DNA from: Neglectibacter timonensis | GTDB taxonomy: Bacteria; Bacillota; Clostridia; Oscillospirales; Acutalibacteraceae | Assembly (NCBI RefSeq): GCF_900048895.1 | Contig: NZ_LT160640.1 | Coordinates: forward strand, 806,001-870,000 | DNA: 64,000 nt | Reading direction: 5' to 3' | Part shown: piece after piece, positions 8,908 through 17,794 of the stretch | How positions within the stretch are numbered: position 1 is the stretch's first letter | Layout of the letters: every line of letters starts with the position of its first letter | Notes under the pieces: model-generated | The model's input: only the letters and a program-made list of their open reading frames with translations | Databases searched by the model: none | Told to the model about the DNA's origin: nothing | Made by a program: the position numbers and the translations under genes

Positions 8908-11900
8908 ATGAAATTTATCCAGCAAATGCTTCAACAGTATCCCGAGTTCACAAGACTGTCCGAGGCTGTAAAAGCGGGCGAGCTTCCAGCTGCCGTGACA
9001 GGTGTCTCAGGGATTCATAAGTGCTGTCTGATCAACACGCTCTGTACACAATTCAAAAAAAGAGCTCTAATTCTGGCGGCAGATGAAGCTGAAGCGCAGC
9101 GTTTCTATGAAGACTTATACGCCATGGGCAGAAAGCCTGTTCTTTATCCGATCAGGGATTTCAGCCTCCGGGATACAACTGGCGTATCTCACGAATACGA
9201 GCGTCTCCGGCTGGAAGCGCTGACAAAGCTGCAGAACGGAAGCGCCGATTGTGTGATCGCCTGCATTGACGCAGCCCTGCAGTACACCATCAGCCCAGAC
9301 AACCTCTCCAGCAGGCTGTTCCCTGTATCCGCAGGTATGGAAATGAAGATCGACGATTTGCTTTCCGCCCTTATCAAATGCGGATATACCAGGGAAGATC
9401 AGATTGAGGGGCCCGGGCAGTTCAGCCGCCGGGGAGGGATTGTGGACTTCTTTTCCCCCAGCGACCAGTTTCCCGTCCGCGTGGAATTCTGGGGCGATGA
9501 AATAGACTCTGTTTCCTATTTTAACACGGATACACAGCGCCGTACGGAATCTGTGGCAACTGTAACCCTCGCTCCCTGTGTGGAGGTGATTCTGGACCGT
9601 CCAGACCTGCTGGCCGGGCGTATCGGAAAACTGCAGTCCAGTCTGCGGGGGAAAAACGCGCCGAAAGCAAAGGCCGTACTTTCCTCTGAAGTGGAAAAGC
9701 TGGAAAACGGGCTTCATCTGGGCTCTTTAGATAAATTTATCACCCTTATCTATGACCAGACGGCCACACTGTTCGACTACTTTCCTCAGGAGGAAAGCCT
9801 TCTCTTTTTCTCTGAAGGAAACAAACTGAAGGAACGCGTGCGTACCACCCTGTGGCAGTGGGGAGAAGACGTCAAAGACTATCTTGCAGAGGGCGTGCTG
9901 TGCAAAGGGCTCGATCTCTACAGCCGGGATTGGGAATATGCGTTGGAATACGCATCAAAAGCCTCCGCCCTGTTTCTGGACGTTTTTGCCCGGGGCAGTT
10001 ATGAGGTGCCTGTGAAAGCCCTGCTCAACATGACAGCCAAGCAGCTTTCTGTCTGGGGGGGCGGCACGCAGCTGCTCGGTGAAGACCTCTCCGCTCTCCT
10101 TGCCCAGGGCCGGGCCTGCGTGGTGTTGGCAGGCACTGAAAGGGCGGCAGAAACGCTGGCAGAAGACCTTAAGCAGTCAGGGCTTCCCGCCTCTCACCTG
10201 GAGAGCCCTTCCACTCTCGCCAAGGGCACTGTCACAGTGACCTCTGGAAGCCTTTCCGCCGGTTTTGAGTTTCCGGAAGCAAATTTTGCGCTCATCTCTT
10301 TCGGCAGGTTGATGGCCGCAAAGGCCAAAAAGAAAAAAGATAAAAACAGCAAGGAAATCTCCTCGCTTTCCGAGCTTTCTCCCGGTGATTATGTGGTACA
10401 TTCCGCACATGGAATCGGTGTCTTTGAAGGGATCCACAAGCTTGAGATGAACGGTATTGTAAAGGATTATATCAAAGTTCGTTACGCCAAAAACGACACC
10501 TTGTATGTTCCTGTCACACAGCTGGATCTGGTTTCCAAATACATTGGTCCGCGGGAAGACGCCGCCGTAAAACTCCACCGCCTCGGGGGAACGGAATGGC
10601 AAAAGCAGAAAATCAGGGTCCGTGCCGCCGTAAAGGACATCGCCAAGGAGCTTATCCAGCTCTATGCGGAACGTATGCACCAAAAGGGCTTCGCTTTCCC
10701 GCCGGATGGAGAATGGCAGCACGATTTCGAATCCCATTTTGAATTCGAGGAAACAGAGGATCAGCTGCGGTGCATCAACGAGATCAAGGACGACATGGAA
10801 CGCGAAGTGCCCATGGACCGTTTGCTCTGCGGCGACGTAGGCTTCGGCAAAACCGAAGTGGCATTGCGCGCTGCCTTTAAATGCATCACTTCCGGCAAGC
10901 AATGTGCGCTTCTGGTTCCCACCACAATTCTGGCATGGCAGCATTACCAAACGATTCTGAAGCGCATGGAAGGATTCCCAGTCGATGTGGAGCTTCTCTC
11001 CCGGTTTCGCAGCCCTAAGCAGCAGGATGAAATCCTGCGGAAGATCAAACGCGGCAGCATTGATATCGTGGTAGGGACTCACCGGCTGGTTTCAAAGGAC
11101 GTCCGGTTCCGCGATCTGGGCCTTGTGATTATCGACGAAGAACAGCGGTTCGGCGTGGCGCAAAAGGAAAAGCTGAAAGCCATGTGCAAAAGCGCCGATG
11201 TGCTCACTCTCTCCGCCACACCTATCCCCCGCACACTGAATATGGCGCTTTCAGGTATCCGGGATATGTCCGTCATCGAGGAAGCGCCCCATGACCGGCA
11301 TCCTGTGCAGACCTATGTTCTGGAGTACGACCCGGGCGTGATTACAGACGCAATCCGCAGAGAACTTCGCCGGGGAGGGCAGGTTTACTACCTTCACAAC
11401 GACGTGGCCTCTATTGCGCGTACGGCCGCCCGAATTCAGCAGAGTATTCCGGAAGCTAGGATCGGCATCGGTCACGGCAAAATGAACGAGGAGGAGCTTT
11501 CCGAGGTTTGGCGGCAGCTGCTGGATCACGAGATCGACGTCCTGGTGTGCACCACTATCATCGAGACAGGCGTGGATGTGCCCAGCGCCAATACCTTGAT
11601 CATCGAAAACGCAGACCGCATGGGACTTTCTCAGCTGCACCAGCTGCGCGGGCGCGTAGGAAGAAGCAGCCGCCGGGCTTACGCCTATCTCACCTATACG
11701 CGCAACAAGGTGCTCTCCGAAATTGCGCAAAAACGGCTTTCCGCCATCCGGGAATTCACAGAATTCGGTTCCGGATTTAAAATCGCAATGCGGGATCTGG
11801 AAATCCGGGGAGCGGGAAACATTTTGGGCGGCGAACAACACGGCCATATGGAAACAGTCGGCTACGACATGTACATCAGGCTGCTGGGCGAAGCAGTCAG

Positions 11901-12390
11901 TCTGATGAAGGGCGAAGAGCCGGAAAACCCAATAGATGAAGAATGCCTGATCGACATGCAGGTACAGGCTCATATCCCTGAAAGCTACATCGACAGCACC
12001 AGCCTGAGATTGGAAGTTTACCGCCGTATTGCGGAAGTCAGAAAGGAAGAAGACGCTTTTGATGTGACAGACGAGCTGATCGACCGTTTTGGCGAGCCTC
12101 CCGCCGCCGTCAAGGGGCTGATCGATATCGCCTTGCTGCGCAACACTGCCTCCCGTCTGGGTATCACAGAGATCAAACAGCAGGGAGACGCCCTTTTAAT
12201 CTATAAAAAGAAGTTCGATATGCTGCAGGTTTCCAATCTGATCAAAGCAATGAACGGCAGGGTTTTGCTGAGCGCTGGAAGCCAACCGTATATCAGCGTC
12301 AAAATAGGCCCGGAAGCCCCCCTCGCTGTTCTGACCGGAATTTTGAAGATCATGGAACAAACCACAGAAAACGATTCGGATAAAACCTGA
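8908..12390 (+). CDS. mfd: Transcription-repair coupling factor
   Basis: Mfd removes RNA polymerase stalled at DNA lesions and recruits UvrA. The 1160-residue protein has the expected order: an N-terminal UvrB-like module (about 1-350), a CarD-like RNA polymerase-interacting domain near 490-560 (GDYVVHSAHGIGVF), and a RecG-like translocase with Walker A GDVGFGKTEVA and DEEQRFG, then motif VI and a TRCF C-terminal domain. I start it at the ATG at 8908 because GAGGAAAGG precedes it by 7 bases; an in-frame TTG at 8890 overlaps the pth stop and has no such site. The 14-bp gap to pth suggests co-transcription. Confidence 0.97.
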   Translation: MKFIQQMLQQYPEFTRLSEAVKAGELPAAVTGVSGIHKCCLINTLCTQFKKRALILAADEAEAQRFYEDLYAMGRKPVLYPIRDFSLRDTTGVSHEYERLRLEALTKLQNGSADCVIACIDAALQYTISPDNLSSRLFPVSAGMEMKIDDLLSALIKCGYTREDQIEGPGQFSRRGGIVDFFSPSDQFPVRVEFWGDEIDSVSYFNTDTQRRTESVATVTLAPCVEVILDRPDLLAGRIGKLQSSLRGKNAPKAKAVLSSEVEKLENGLHLGSLDKFITLIYDQTATLFDYFPQEESLLFFSEGNKLKERVRTTLWQWGEDVKDYLAEGVLCKGLDLYSRDWEYALEYASKASALFLDVFARGSYEVPVKALLNMTAKQLSVWGGGTQLLGEDLSALLAQGRACVVLAGTERAAETLAEDLKQSGLPASHLESPSTLAKGTVTVTSGSLSAGFEFPEANFALISFGRLMAAKAKKKKDKNSKEISSLSELSPGDYVVHSAHGIGVFEGIHKLEMNGIVKDYIKVRYAKNDTLYVPVTQLDLVSKYIGPREDAAVKLHRLGGTEWQKQKIRVRAAVKDIAKELIQLYAERMHQKGFAFPPDGEWQHDFESHFEFEETEDQLRCINEIKDDMEREVPMDRLLCGDVGFGKTEVALRAAFKCITSGKQCALLVPTTILAWQHYQTILKRMEGFPVDVELLSRFRSPKQQDEILRKIKRGSIDIVVGTHRLVSKDVRFRDLGLVIIDEEQRFGVAQKEKLKAMCKSADVLTLSATPIPRTLNMALSGIRDMSVIEEAPHDRHPVQTYVLEYDPGVITDAIRRELRRGGQVYYLHNDVASIARTAARIQQSIPEARIGIGHGKMNEEELSEVWRQLLDHEIDVLVCTTIIETGVDVPSANTLIIENADRMGLSQLHQLRGRVGRSSRRAYAYLTYTRNKVLSEIAQKRLSAIREFTEFGSGFKIAMRDLEIRGAGNILGGEQHGHMETVGYDMYIRLLGEAVSLMKGEEPENPIDEECLIDMQVQAHIPESYIDSTSLRLEVYRRIAEVRKEEDAFDVTDELIDRFGEPPAAVKGLIDIALLRNTASRLGITEIKQQGDALLIYKKKFDMLQVSNLIKAMNGRVLLSAGSQPYISVKIGPEAPLAVLTGILKIMEQTTENDSDKT

Positions 12391-12430
12391 CAGCATGCCG
12401 CCAGCATCCCTCTGTTTTTGACAATTCCTG

Positions 12431-12459
12431 TAGACAAAACCTGCTGTTTGCGGTATAAT
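12431..12459 (+). promoter_or_regulatory. Promoter of the PrsA/SurA-like lipoprotein gene
   Basis: TAGACA (12431-12436), a 17-bp spacer and a perfect TATAAT (12454-12459) lie about 48 bp before the start codon. Confidence 0.65.
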
Positions 12460-12506
12460 GTTTTGCGTTCGACGTAAATTCAAATTTGTGAAAGGCATGA
12501 TAACCC

Positions 12507-13607
12507 ATGAGAAACACACTGAAAAAGCTGACCGCCGCCTTGCTGGCGCTGGCAATGTGTCTGACCTTTGCAGGCTGCTACGACGAAAACAAGACCTGGG
12601 CCGCAAAGAAGGGCGACTCCACCATGCCCATCGGCGGATATATCTATTATCTCTACTCTTCTTACGGCGAAGCATCTTCCAAGGTGAACTCTGACACCGA
12701 CGTGCTCAAGGGCACCATCGATGGCAAAGAAGCAAAATCTTGGATCCGTGACCAGGCCCTCAACCGTCTGAAGGCTTTCTACTACGTCAGTGACAAATTC
12801 GACGAGCTCGGCCTGGAACTTACAGAGGAAGACAAAACCAGCATTGACAGCCTCACTTCCGGCCTGTGGCCCTATTATCAGACCGCAATGGAAACGTTTG
12901 GAGTTTCCAAGGATTCCTTCAACCTGGCCTATTCCACCTACAGTGTCAAATATCAAAAAGTGTTTGAAGCCATGTATGGGGAGGGCGGCGAACTTGCCAT
13001 TCCTGAGGAGGAGCTCAAGACCTATTATACCGACAATTATTACAGCTATGAGTTTTTCTATGCGCCCCTTTCCAAATCCAACGAGGACGGAACCAGTACA
13101 GACCTAAGCGACGATGAAAAAGCGGAGCTCAAAAGCACCTTCGAGAAATACGCAGAACAAGTCAACAACGGCAAGACTACCGTCAACGAGGCCGCTAACG
13201 ACTATGCGGAAAAATCTTTAACCGATTCCACTTATAACTCTCCCATGCCGGCGATCAGCACAAATATTAACAGTACCATTCTGAACGCTTTGAAAACGCT
13301 GGATGACAATAAAGCTACTTTTGTGGAAACCTCCACCAACTATTATGTACTGCGCAAACTGCCTGCTGCCGACAAATTTGAAGAGCTTCTCTCCAGCGAT
13401 TCTGACAGGCTCAGCCTTTTGAGCTCTATGAAAGGCGAGGATTTTGACAAGTATGTTTTGGAGAAAGCTGCCGAAGTGCAGGATGTGGAAGTGAATGAAA
13501 AGGCGCTCAACAGTGTCAACCTCTCCACTCTGGTCAACGACAATAATAAAAAAGGAACCGCAAGTTCGTCTGCAGAATCCTCTGCGACTGAATCCAGCGA
13601 GTCCTGA
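12507..13607 (+). CDS. PrsA/SurA-like lipoprotein (putative foldase)
   Basis: The 366-residue protein starts with a lipoprotein signal: basic residues, a hydrophobic stretch and lipobox LTFAGC with Cys24 as the lipidation site. It should therefore sit on the outer face of the membrane. The body is mostly helical and resembles the SurA/PrsA N-terminal chaperone region, with a Ser/Ala-rich end. A parvulin-type prolyl isomerase core is not obvious, so enzymatic activity is uncertain and a pure chaperone role is possible. It follows mfd but has its own promoter and a strong terminator. The ribosome-binding site (GAAAGG) is 11-12 bases from the ATG, which is rather far. Confidence 0.75.
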   Translation: MRNTLKKLTAALLALAMCLTFAGCYDENKTWAAKKGDSTMPIGGYIYYLYSSYGEASSKVNSDTDVLKGTIDGKEAKSWIRDQALNRLKAFYYVSDKFDELGLELTEEDKTSIDSLTSGLWPYYQTAMETFGVSKDSFNLAYSTYSVKYQKVFEAMYGEGGELAIPEEELKTYYTDNYYSYEFFYAPLSKSNEDGTSTDLSDDEKAELKSTFEKYAEQVNNGKTTVNEAANDYAEKSLTDSTYNSPMPAISTNINSTILNALKTLDDNKATFVETSTNYYVLRKLPAADKFEELLSSDSDRLSLLSSMKGEDFDKYVLEKAAEVQDVEVNEKALNSVNLSTLVNDNNKKGTASSSAESSATESSES

Positions 13608-13631
13608 CTTCCCGCCTCTGCCAGTAAATAA

Positions 13632-13676
13632 AATTCTCCTTTTGAACAAGTTTTGTTCGAAAGGAGAATTTTTTTA
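13632..13676 (+). terminator. Intrinsic terminator after the PrsA-like gene
   Basis: An 18-bp stem (one G-T pair) with a 3-base loop is followed by a run of T. It lies 25 bp past the stop codon. Confidence 0.92.
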
Positions 13677-13733
13677 ATTCCTGTACCGGGGATCAATTTC
13701 CAGAACAAATGAAGAAGGTTCCCCCCTTTCCTT

Positions 13734-15533
13734 CTATCCTGTCTTTCCTGCAGGTTCCCTCTTTTTTCCCCGCACTCTTGGCTCTACCGCACGTCGAACC
13801 GTATATTCAAAAATATCCCCGTCATTTTTGGCAACGAGCTTTGTCAGCCAGGAAGCTACGTTCTTATTATCCAAAAATCCAGTATCTCCCAAAAGAGATT
13901 CAAAGTCCGGAATTTCTGCAAGCCGCAGCTCAATGGATCCGTCGCGGAAGAAAAAGATCTTTATCTTCCGTCCATTGGAATTTTCCAAAAATGGCAGCAA
14001 GACTTTCAGCACCGTGTTGCCATCTTCGTCTCTGGCAAATCTGGCGCTGGCGGCCACCAAATAAGGTTCATGGTTTACCGTGATATTAGAGCAGGCAGGC
14101 TCTCCCCCAAAGCTTAACTCAATCCGGTTTTTCTCCGTCCCTTCCCCCACAGTCAGGAAAAAGCGGTTCTCCCGAATAGAGAAGGACAGCATATCGATGC
14201 AGGTGGTATAGTTATTCTGAAGCAGCTGCGTAAAGAGCGGCAGCAGCCGTGCTCCGCAAGGTGTCACCTCATAGGTTTTCCCATCCAGCAGCACACATTC
14301 CTGAGGCAGTGCGCTGCTTCTCCCCAGGGAAGGGAAAAAGCCTCTTTTCTCCTCGTGAAACATGCCGTTAAGGTTATATGCAGCAGCCTCAAAGTTTCGA
14401 AGTTCTGCCAAGGATTTCTTGTCAGGCGGAATTGCCCCGGGAGGGGAGAACGAATCCGAAGCAAAATACTTTTCGACAAGTGAAATAATCGTGGAGGTTT
14501 TAAAGAGGCAATCATTCCCCCCTGTCGTGACGATTACCATACTCACATCGGGCATTACAATGATATTTTGTCCTAAAATTCCGTTAAACAAATAGGAACC
14601 GGGCCGCTTTCCCATCCAGGTTTGATATCCATACCCCTGCTCCCCCATCTCCGGCGGAGTATCAATCTTTTTCGAGGTCATCTCGTCGATGAACTGCGAG
14701 GATATCAGGCGGCGGTTTTCCCAAATCCCTTTTTGTAGCATCAGCTGTCCTATTTTTGCCATATCTTCCGGACAGAGATAAAGCCCCCAACCGCCCTTTT
14801 CAATTCCCCTGGGACAGGTTTCCCAATGAACCCGTTCAATCCCCAAAGGGACAAACAACCGCGGCCGCAGAAACTGCATCAGCCCCATACCGGCGCGTTC
14901 CTTTACTACTGCCGAGAGCATATAGGTATTCATGCTGTTATAGGCAAACTCTGTGCCCGGATCAAACCTCACGCCGGACTCAAAAAACTCTTTGATCCAA
15001 TCTTCCGTGGTCACCGCACCAGCTTCATTAAAATTCACCCCGCTGCTCATGGTGAGAAGATGGCGGATGGTGATGGTCTTAAACCTGCGAAATGCCAATG
15101 GATTTCCCAATGGAGTGAGTTTGCCGGGAAAGATATCACAGAGCTTTTCGTCCAGAGAGAGCTTTCCCGCATCTGCCAGCATGCCGATTGCCAAGGCTGT
15201 GATTCCCTTGCACATAGAATGAGTGACATGCCATACATCGCTGCGATAGGGCGCATAGGAGCATTCCGAAATAATCTTTCCATTTCTAAGCACCAGGATT
15301 GTATGGGGGTTGATTGTGGGGTGGACCTGCGCTTCTCTGAGGAACTGCGTCAAATGGCCTGAAGATATTCCTTCCCGCTCCGGCGTACTTCTGGAAAGCC
15401 GGAATTCTCTTTTTACCGTACTCCTTCTATAGCGGGCTTTCTGCGGTTTGAACTTAATTTTTGCAACTTGTTGTTTTTGCTTGAAAATATCCAAAAAAAG
15501 GCCTGCCGTACGCCTTTGCATGCGAAAGTCCAT
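13734..15533 (-). CDS. Serine hydrolase of the class C beta-lactamase/esterase family
   Basis: The roughly 600-residue protein has the serine beta-lactamase fold in its N-terminal two thirds. The nucleophile motif S-M-C-K is at about residues 106-109 and a catalytic tyrosine candidate lies in FAYNSMNTY near 198. The order of hydrophobic and Gly-rich segments fits EstB/DD-peptidase-like proteins. Residues after about 400 form an extra domain that I do not recognise. There is no signal peptide, so it is probably cytoplasmic. Hydrolysis of an ester or a D-amino acid peptide is more likely than antibiotic resistance, but the substrate is unknown. The ATG at 15533 and a TTG at 15536 share one GGAAGGG site, so the exact start is unsure. 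Confidence 0.8.
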   Translation of the reverse strand: MDFRMQRRTAGLFLDIFKQKQQVAKIKFKPQKARYRRSTVKREFRLSRSTPEREGISSGHLTQFLREAQVHPTINPHTILVLRNGKIISECSYAPYRSDVWHVTHSMCKGITALAIGMLADAGKLSLDEKLCDIFPGKLTPLGNPLAFRRFKTITIRHLLTMSSGVNFNEAGAVTTEDWIKEFFESGVRFDPGTEFAYNSMNTYMLSAVVKERAGMGLMQFLRPRLFVPLGIERVHWETCPRGIEKGGWGLYLCPEDMAKIGQLMLQKGIWENRRLISSQFIDEMTSKKIDTPPEMGEQGYGYQTWMGKRPGSYLFNGILGQNIIVMPDVSMVIVTTGGNDCLFKTSTIISLVEKYFASDSFSPPGAIPPDKKSLAELRNFEAAAYNLNGMFHEEKRGFFPSLGRSSALPQECVLLDGKTYEVTPCGARLLPLFTQLLQNNYTTCIDMLSFSIRENRFFLTVGEGTEKNRIELSFGGEPACSNITVNHEPYLVAASARFARDEDGNTVLKVLLPFLENSNGRKIKIFFFRDGSIELRLAEIPDFESLLGDTGFLDNKNVASWLTKLVAKNDGDIFEYTVRRAVEPRVRGKKREPAGKTG

Positions 15534-15581
15534 CAAATCACATCCCTTCCATTCTAGTATAGCGGATAAATGTGAAGAAAT

Positions 15582-15625
15582 TATAACAGGAGCCCGGAAT
15601 GTTTCCAGACTCCTGTTATTTTACA
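15582..15625 (-). terminator. Terminator-like hairpin after the M18 aminopeptidase gene
   Basis: An imperfect stem of about 17 bp (AACAGGAG paired with CTCCTGTT at its core) lies 18 bp past the aminopeptidase stop. The T-rich tail is weak on the minus strand. Confidence 0.65.
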
Positions 15626-15642
15626 ACTGTTCTTCTGTTTCT

Positions 15643-17052
15643 TTACGCCTCAAAATAGGCCTTGAATCCCTTATAAGCCATATAGACGTCCAATTTGGAA
15701 ACGACTTCAAAAGGAGAGTGCATCGAGAGCACCGGCACGCCCACATCGATCACGTCCGCATTGAGCCTGGCCACCTCAAGAGCAACCGTACCTCCGCCGC
15801 CCTGATCCACCTTGCCCAGCTCACCAATCTGCCATACAACATCATTGTCATCGAAGATCCGGCGGACCCAGCCCAAAAATTCAGCGGATGCATCATTGCT
15901 GCCGCCCTTACCGCGAGAGCCGGTATATTTGGAAATACCGATTCCGCGATTCAGATAGGTGGAATTGTTCGCCTCAAAAGCATAGGCATAATTGGGGTCA
16001 TAGGCCGCGGACACGTCGGCGGAAAGACAGTTGGACTTTGAGAGAACATGCCGTGCCTCTTCTCCGTCCTGCGCAGCCAGGTCAGCCACAAAATAATCCA
16101 GATATTCCGAGGCAAGACCCGTATTTCCTACACTTCCGATCTCTTCCTTATCCGCCAAAACAGTAATGACCGTCTGTTCCGGAACTTCACAATCAAGAAT
16201 CGCCTCTAAGGCAGGATAGGCACAGACACGGTCGTCGTGGCCATAGGCGCCCACCATACTGCGGTCAAAACCGATGTCCGCCGCAGGGAAAGCAGGAACA
16301 AATTCTAGCTCGGCGGAAATCAGGTCTTCCTCCACAATGCCGTACTGCTCATTCAGAATTTTCATCACATTCAGTTTGAACAGCTGCTCGCCTTTTTCGT
16401 CTCCCACCGGCAAACTGCCGGCGAGAATGTTCAAATCCTCACCGGTAAAGGCTTCCCCCAGCTTTTTGGCCATCTGATCTTTGCCCAAATGCGGCAGTAT
16501 ATCAGTGATGCAGAACTGGGGCTCCCCAGCCTTTTCCCCCACGCTCACCGTCAGTTCGCTTCCATCCCGGCGCACAATCTTCCCATGCATGGACAGAGGA
16601 ATGGCAGTCCATTGATACTTCTTAATCCCGCCGTAATAGTGGGTTTTCAGCATAGCAAGCTCATTCGACTCATACAGGGGGATCGGCTTCAGGTCGATCC
16701 TAGGACTGTCTATATGTGCCGCAGCGATACGCACACCGTTTTTTGTTCCCTGCCTGCCGATTACCGCCAGGCAGATGGCTTTTCCCCGATTGTTGTAGTA
16801 AACCTTATCCCCGGCCTGATATTTCTGCGCAGCGTCAAAAGGCTTGAAACCGGCTTTCTCAGCAGCCTCCACAGCAAAGGAAACTGTCTCTCGTTCGGTT
16901 TTGGAACGATTCAGAAAATCTTTGTACCCTTCACTGAATTCATCCGCCTTCCTCAGTTCCTCCGCGCCGGCCTTCACAGCGCCGTGCCTGCGGTCGCTGA
17001 GCAAATCCAGAGCCAGTTTTTCCACATTAACCGTTTCTGTTATTTTATCCAT
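15643..17052 (-). CDS. M18 family aminopeptidase
   Basis: This 469-residue zinc aminopeptidase belongs to the M18 (aspartyl aminopeptidase-like) family and would trim N-terminal residues from peptides in the cytoplasm. Metal-ligand motifs seen are AAHIDSPRID at about 111-120 (His113), the ADKEEIGS catalytic/metal segment in the middle and SMHSPFE near the C-terminus. The length agrees with the bacterial subfamily (about 430-470). It appears to be a single gene, with a hairpin downstream and a 184-bp gap upstream. An AGGAGAG ribosome-binding site is present. Specificity for acidic residues is not assured by sequence alone. Confidence 0.92.
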   Translation of the reverse strand: MDKITETVNVEKLALDLLSDRRHGAVKAGAEELRKADEFSEGYKDFLNRSKTERETVSFAVEAAEKAGFKPFDAAQKYQAGDKVYYNNRGKAICLAVIGRQGTKNGVRIAAAHIDSPRIDLKPIPLYESNELAMLKTHYYGGIKKYQWTAIPLSMHGKIVRRDGSELTVSVGEKAGEPQFCITDILPHLGKDQMAKKLGEAFTGEDLNILAGSLPVGDEKGEQLFKLNVMKILNEQYGIVEEDLISAELEFVPAFPAADIGFDRSMVGAYGHDDRVCAYPALEAILDCEVPEQTVITVLADKEEIGSVGNTGLASEYLDYFVADLAAQDGEEARHVLSKSNCLSADVSAAYDPNYAYAFEANNSTYLNRGIGISKYTGSRGKGGSNDASAEFLGWVRRIFDDNDVVWQIGELGKVDQGGGGTVALEVARLNADVIDVGVPVLSMHSPFEVVSKLDVYMAYKGFKAYFEA

Positions 17053-17236
17053 ACCTAATATCTCTCCTATCCTACTTCATTTTTAAAGGCAGTATTGTTT
17101 GACCAAGCCTTTTTAACAGTACCGCTTTTTCCTGAAAATGTCAATTGTTGAAACTCCATTCTATGCCGCCAGTTTCGCACAATTTTTAGAATTCCCCCAT
17201 TTTCCCCGCTCATGAGAGGCAAAATAGGGAACCCTT

Positions 17237-17794
17237 TTATTTGTAAAGCTTTTGATACATTTTATAGTTTTCCTTTACTCTTCGGAGGTACGCCTTTGTC
17301 TCCGGAAAGGGGATGGTATGCAGGCTTTTTCCATCATCGGAATATTCGCCGCCCTGCAGCCAGCCTGACACATTTCCCATCCCTGCATTGTAGGCGCAAA
17401 GCGCCACATCCAGACTGCCGTACTGATCCAAGAGCAAGCGCAGCAAAGCACATCCGCAATGAATATTGTCGGAAGGATCAAAAAGGTCTTTTCCTCCATT
17501 TTCAGGGGGATGCAAAGAAGAAATCCAATCAAACGTGGCTTCCGTCAGCTGCATCAGACCATGCGCGCCGGCATGGGATTCCGCCTGTTCGTCGAAACCG
17601 CTCTCTGCTCTTATCACAGCATATACCAAGTTTTCTTCCAGCCCAAACTCAGCCGCCTCCCGCCGTACAATTTCTTCATAAGGGCGGGGATACAGCCATT
17701 TCATCACTTGCTCTATGACCTGCGGCCCTCCAATTACCATGCCCGCACTGAACAGGCAGATCAGGACGAGGCCTATAAGACAGCCTTTCTTCAT
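17237..17794 (-). CDS. Lytic transglycosylase, SLT domain
   Basis: This 185-residue membrane-anchored enzyme cleaves the glycan strands of peptidoglycan. One N-terminal hydrophobic segment (about 5-23) is followed by an SLT domain with the catalytic Glu-Ser pair (IRAESGF, Glu64), GLMQL at 79-83 and AYNAG near 135. It overlaps the end of the Sua5-CoaE gene by 4 bp, so the two are translationally coupled. Coupling of a cell-wall enzyme to tRNA and CoA genes has no clear functional logic and may be chance. Confidence 0.93.
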   Translation of the reverse strand: MKKGCLIGLVLICLFSAGMVIGGPQVIEQVMKWLYPRPYEEIVRREAAEFGLEENLVYAVIRAESGFDEQAESHAGAHGLMQLTEATFDWISSLHPPENGGKDLFDPSDNIHCGCALLRLLLDQYGSLDVALCAYNAGMGNVSGWLQGGEYSDDGKSLHTIPFPETKAYLRRVKENYKMYQKLYK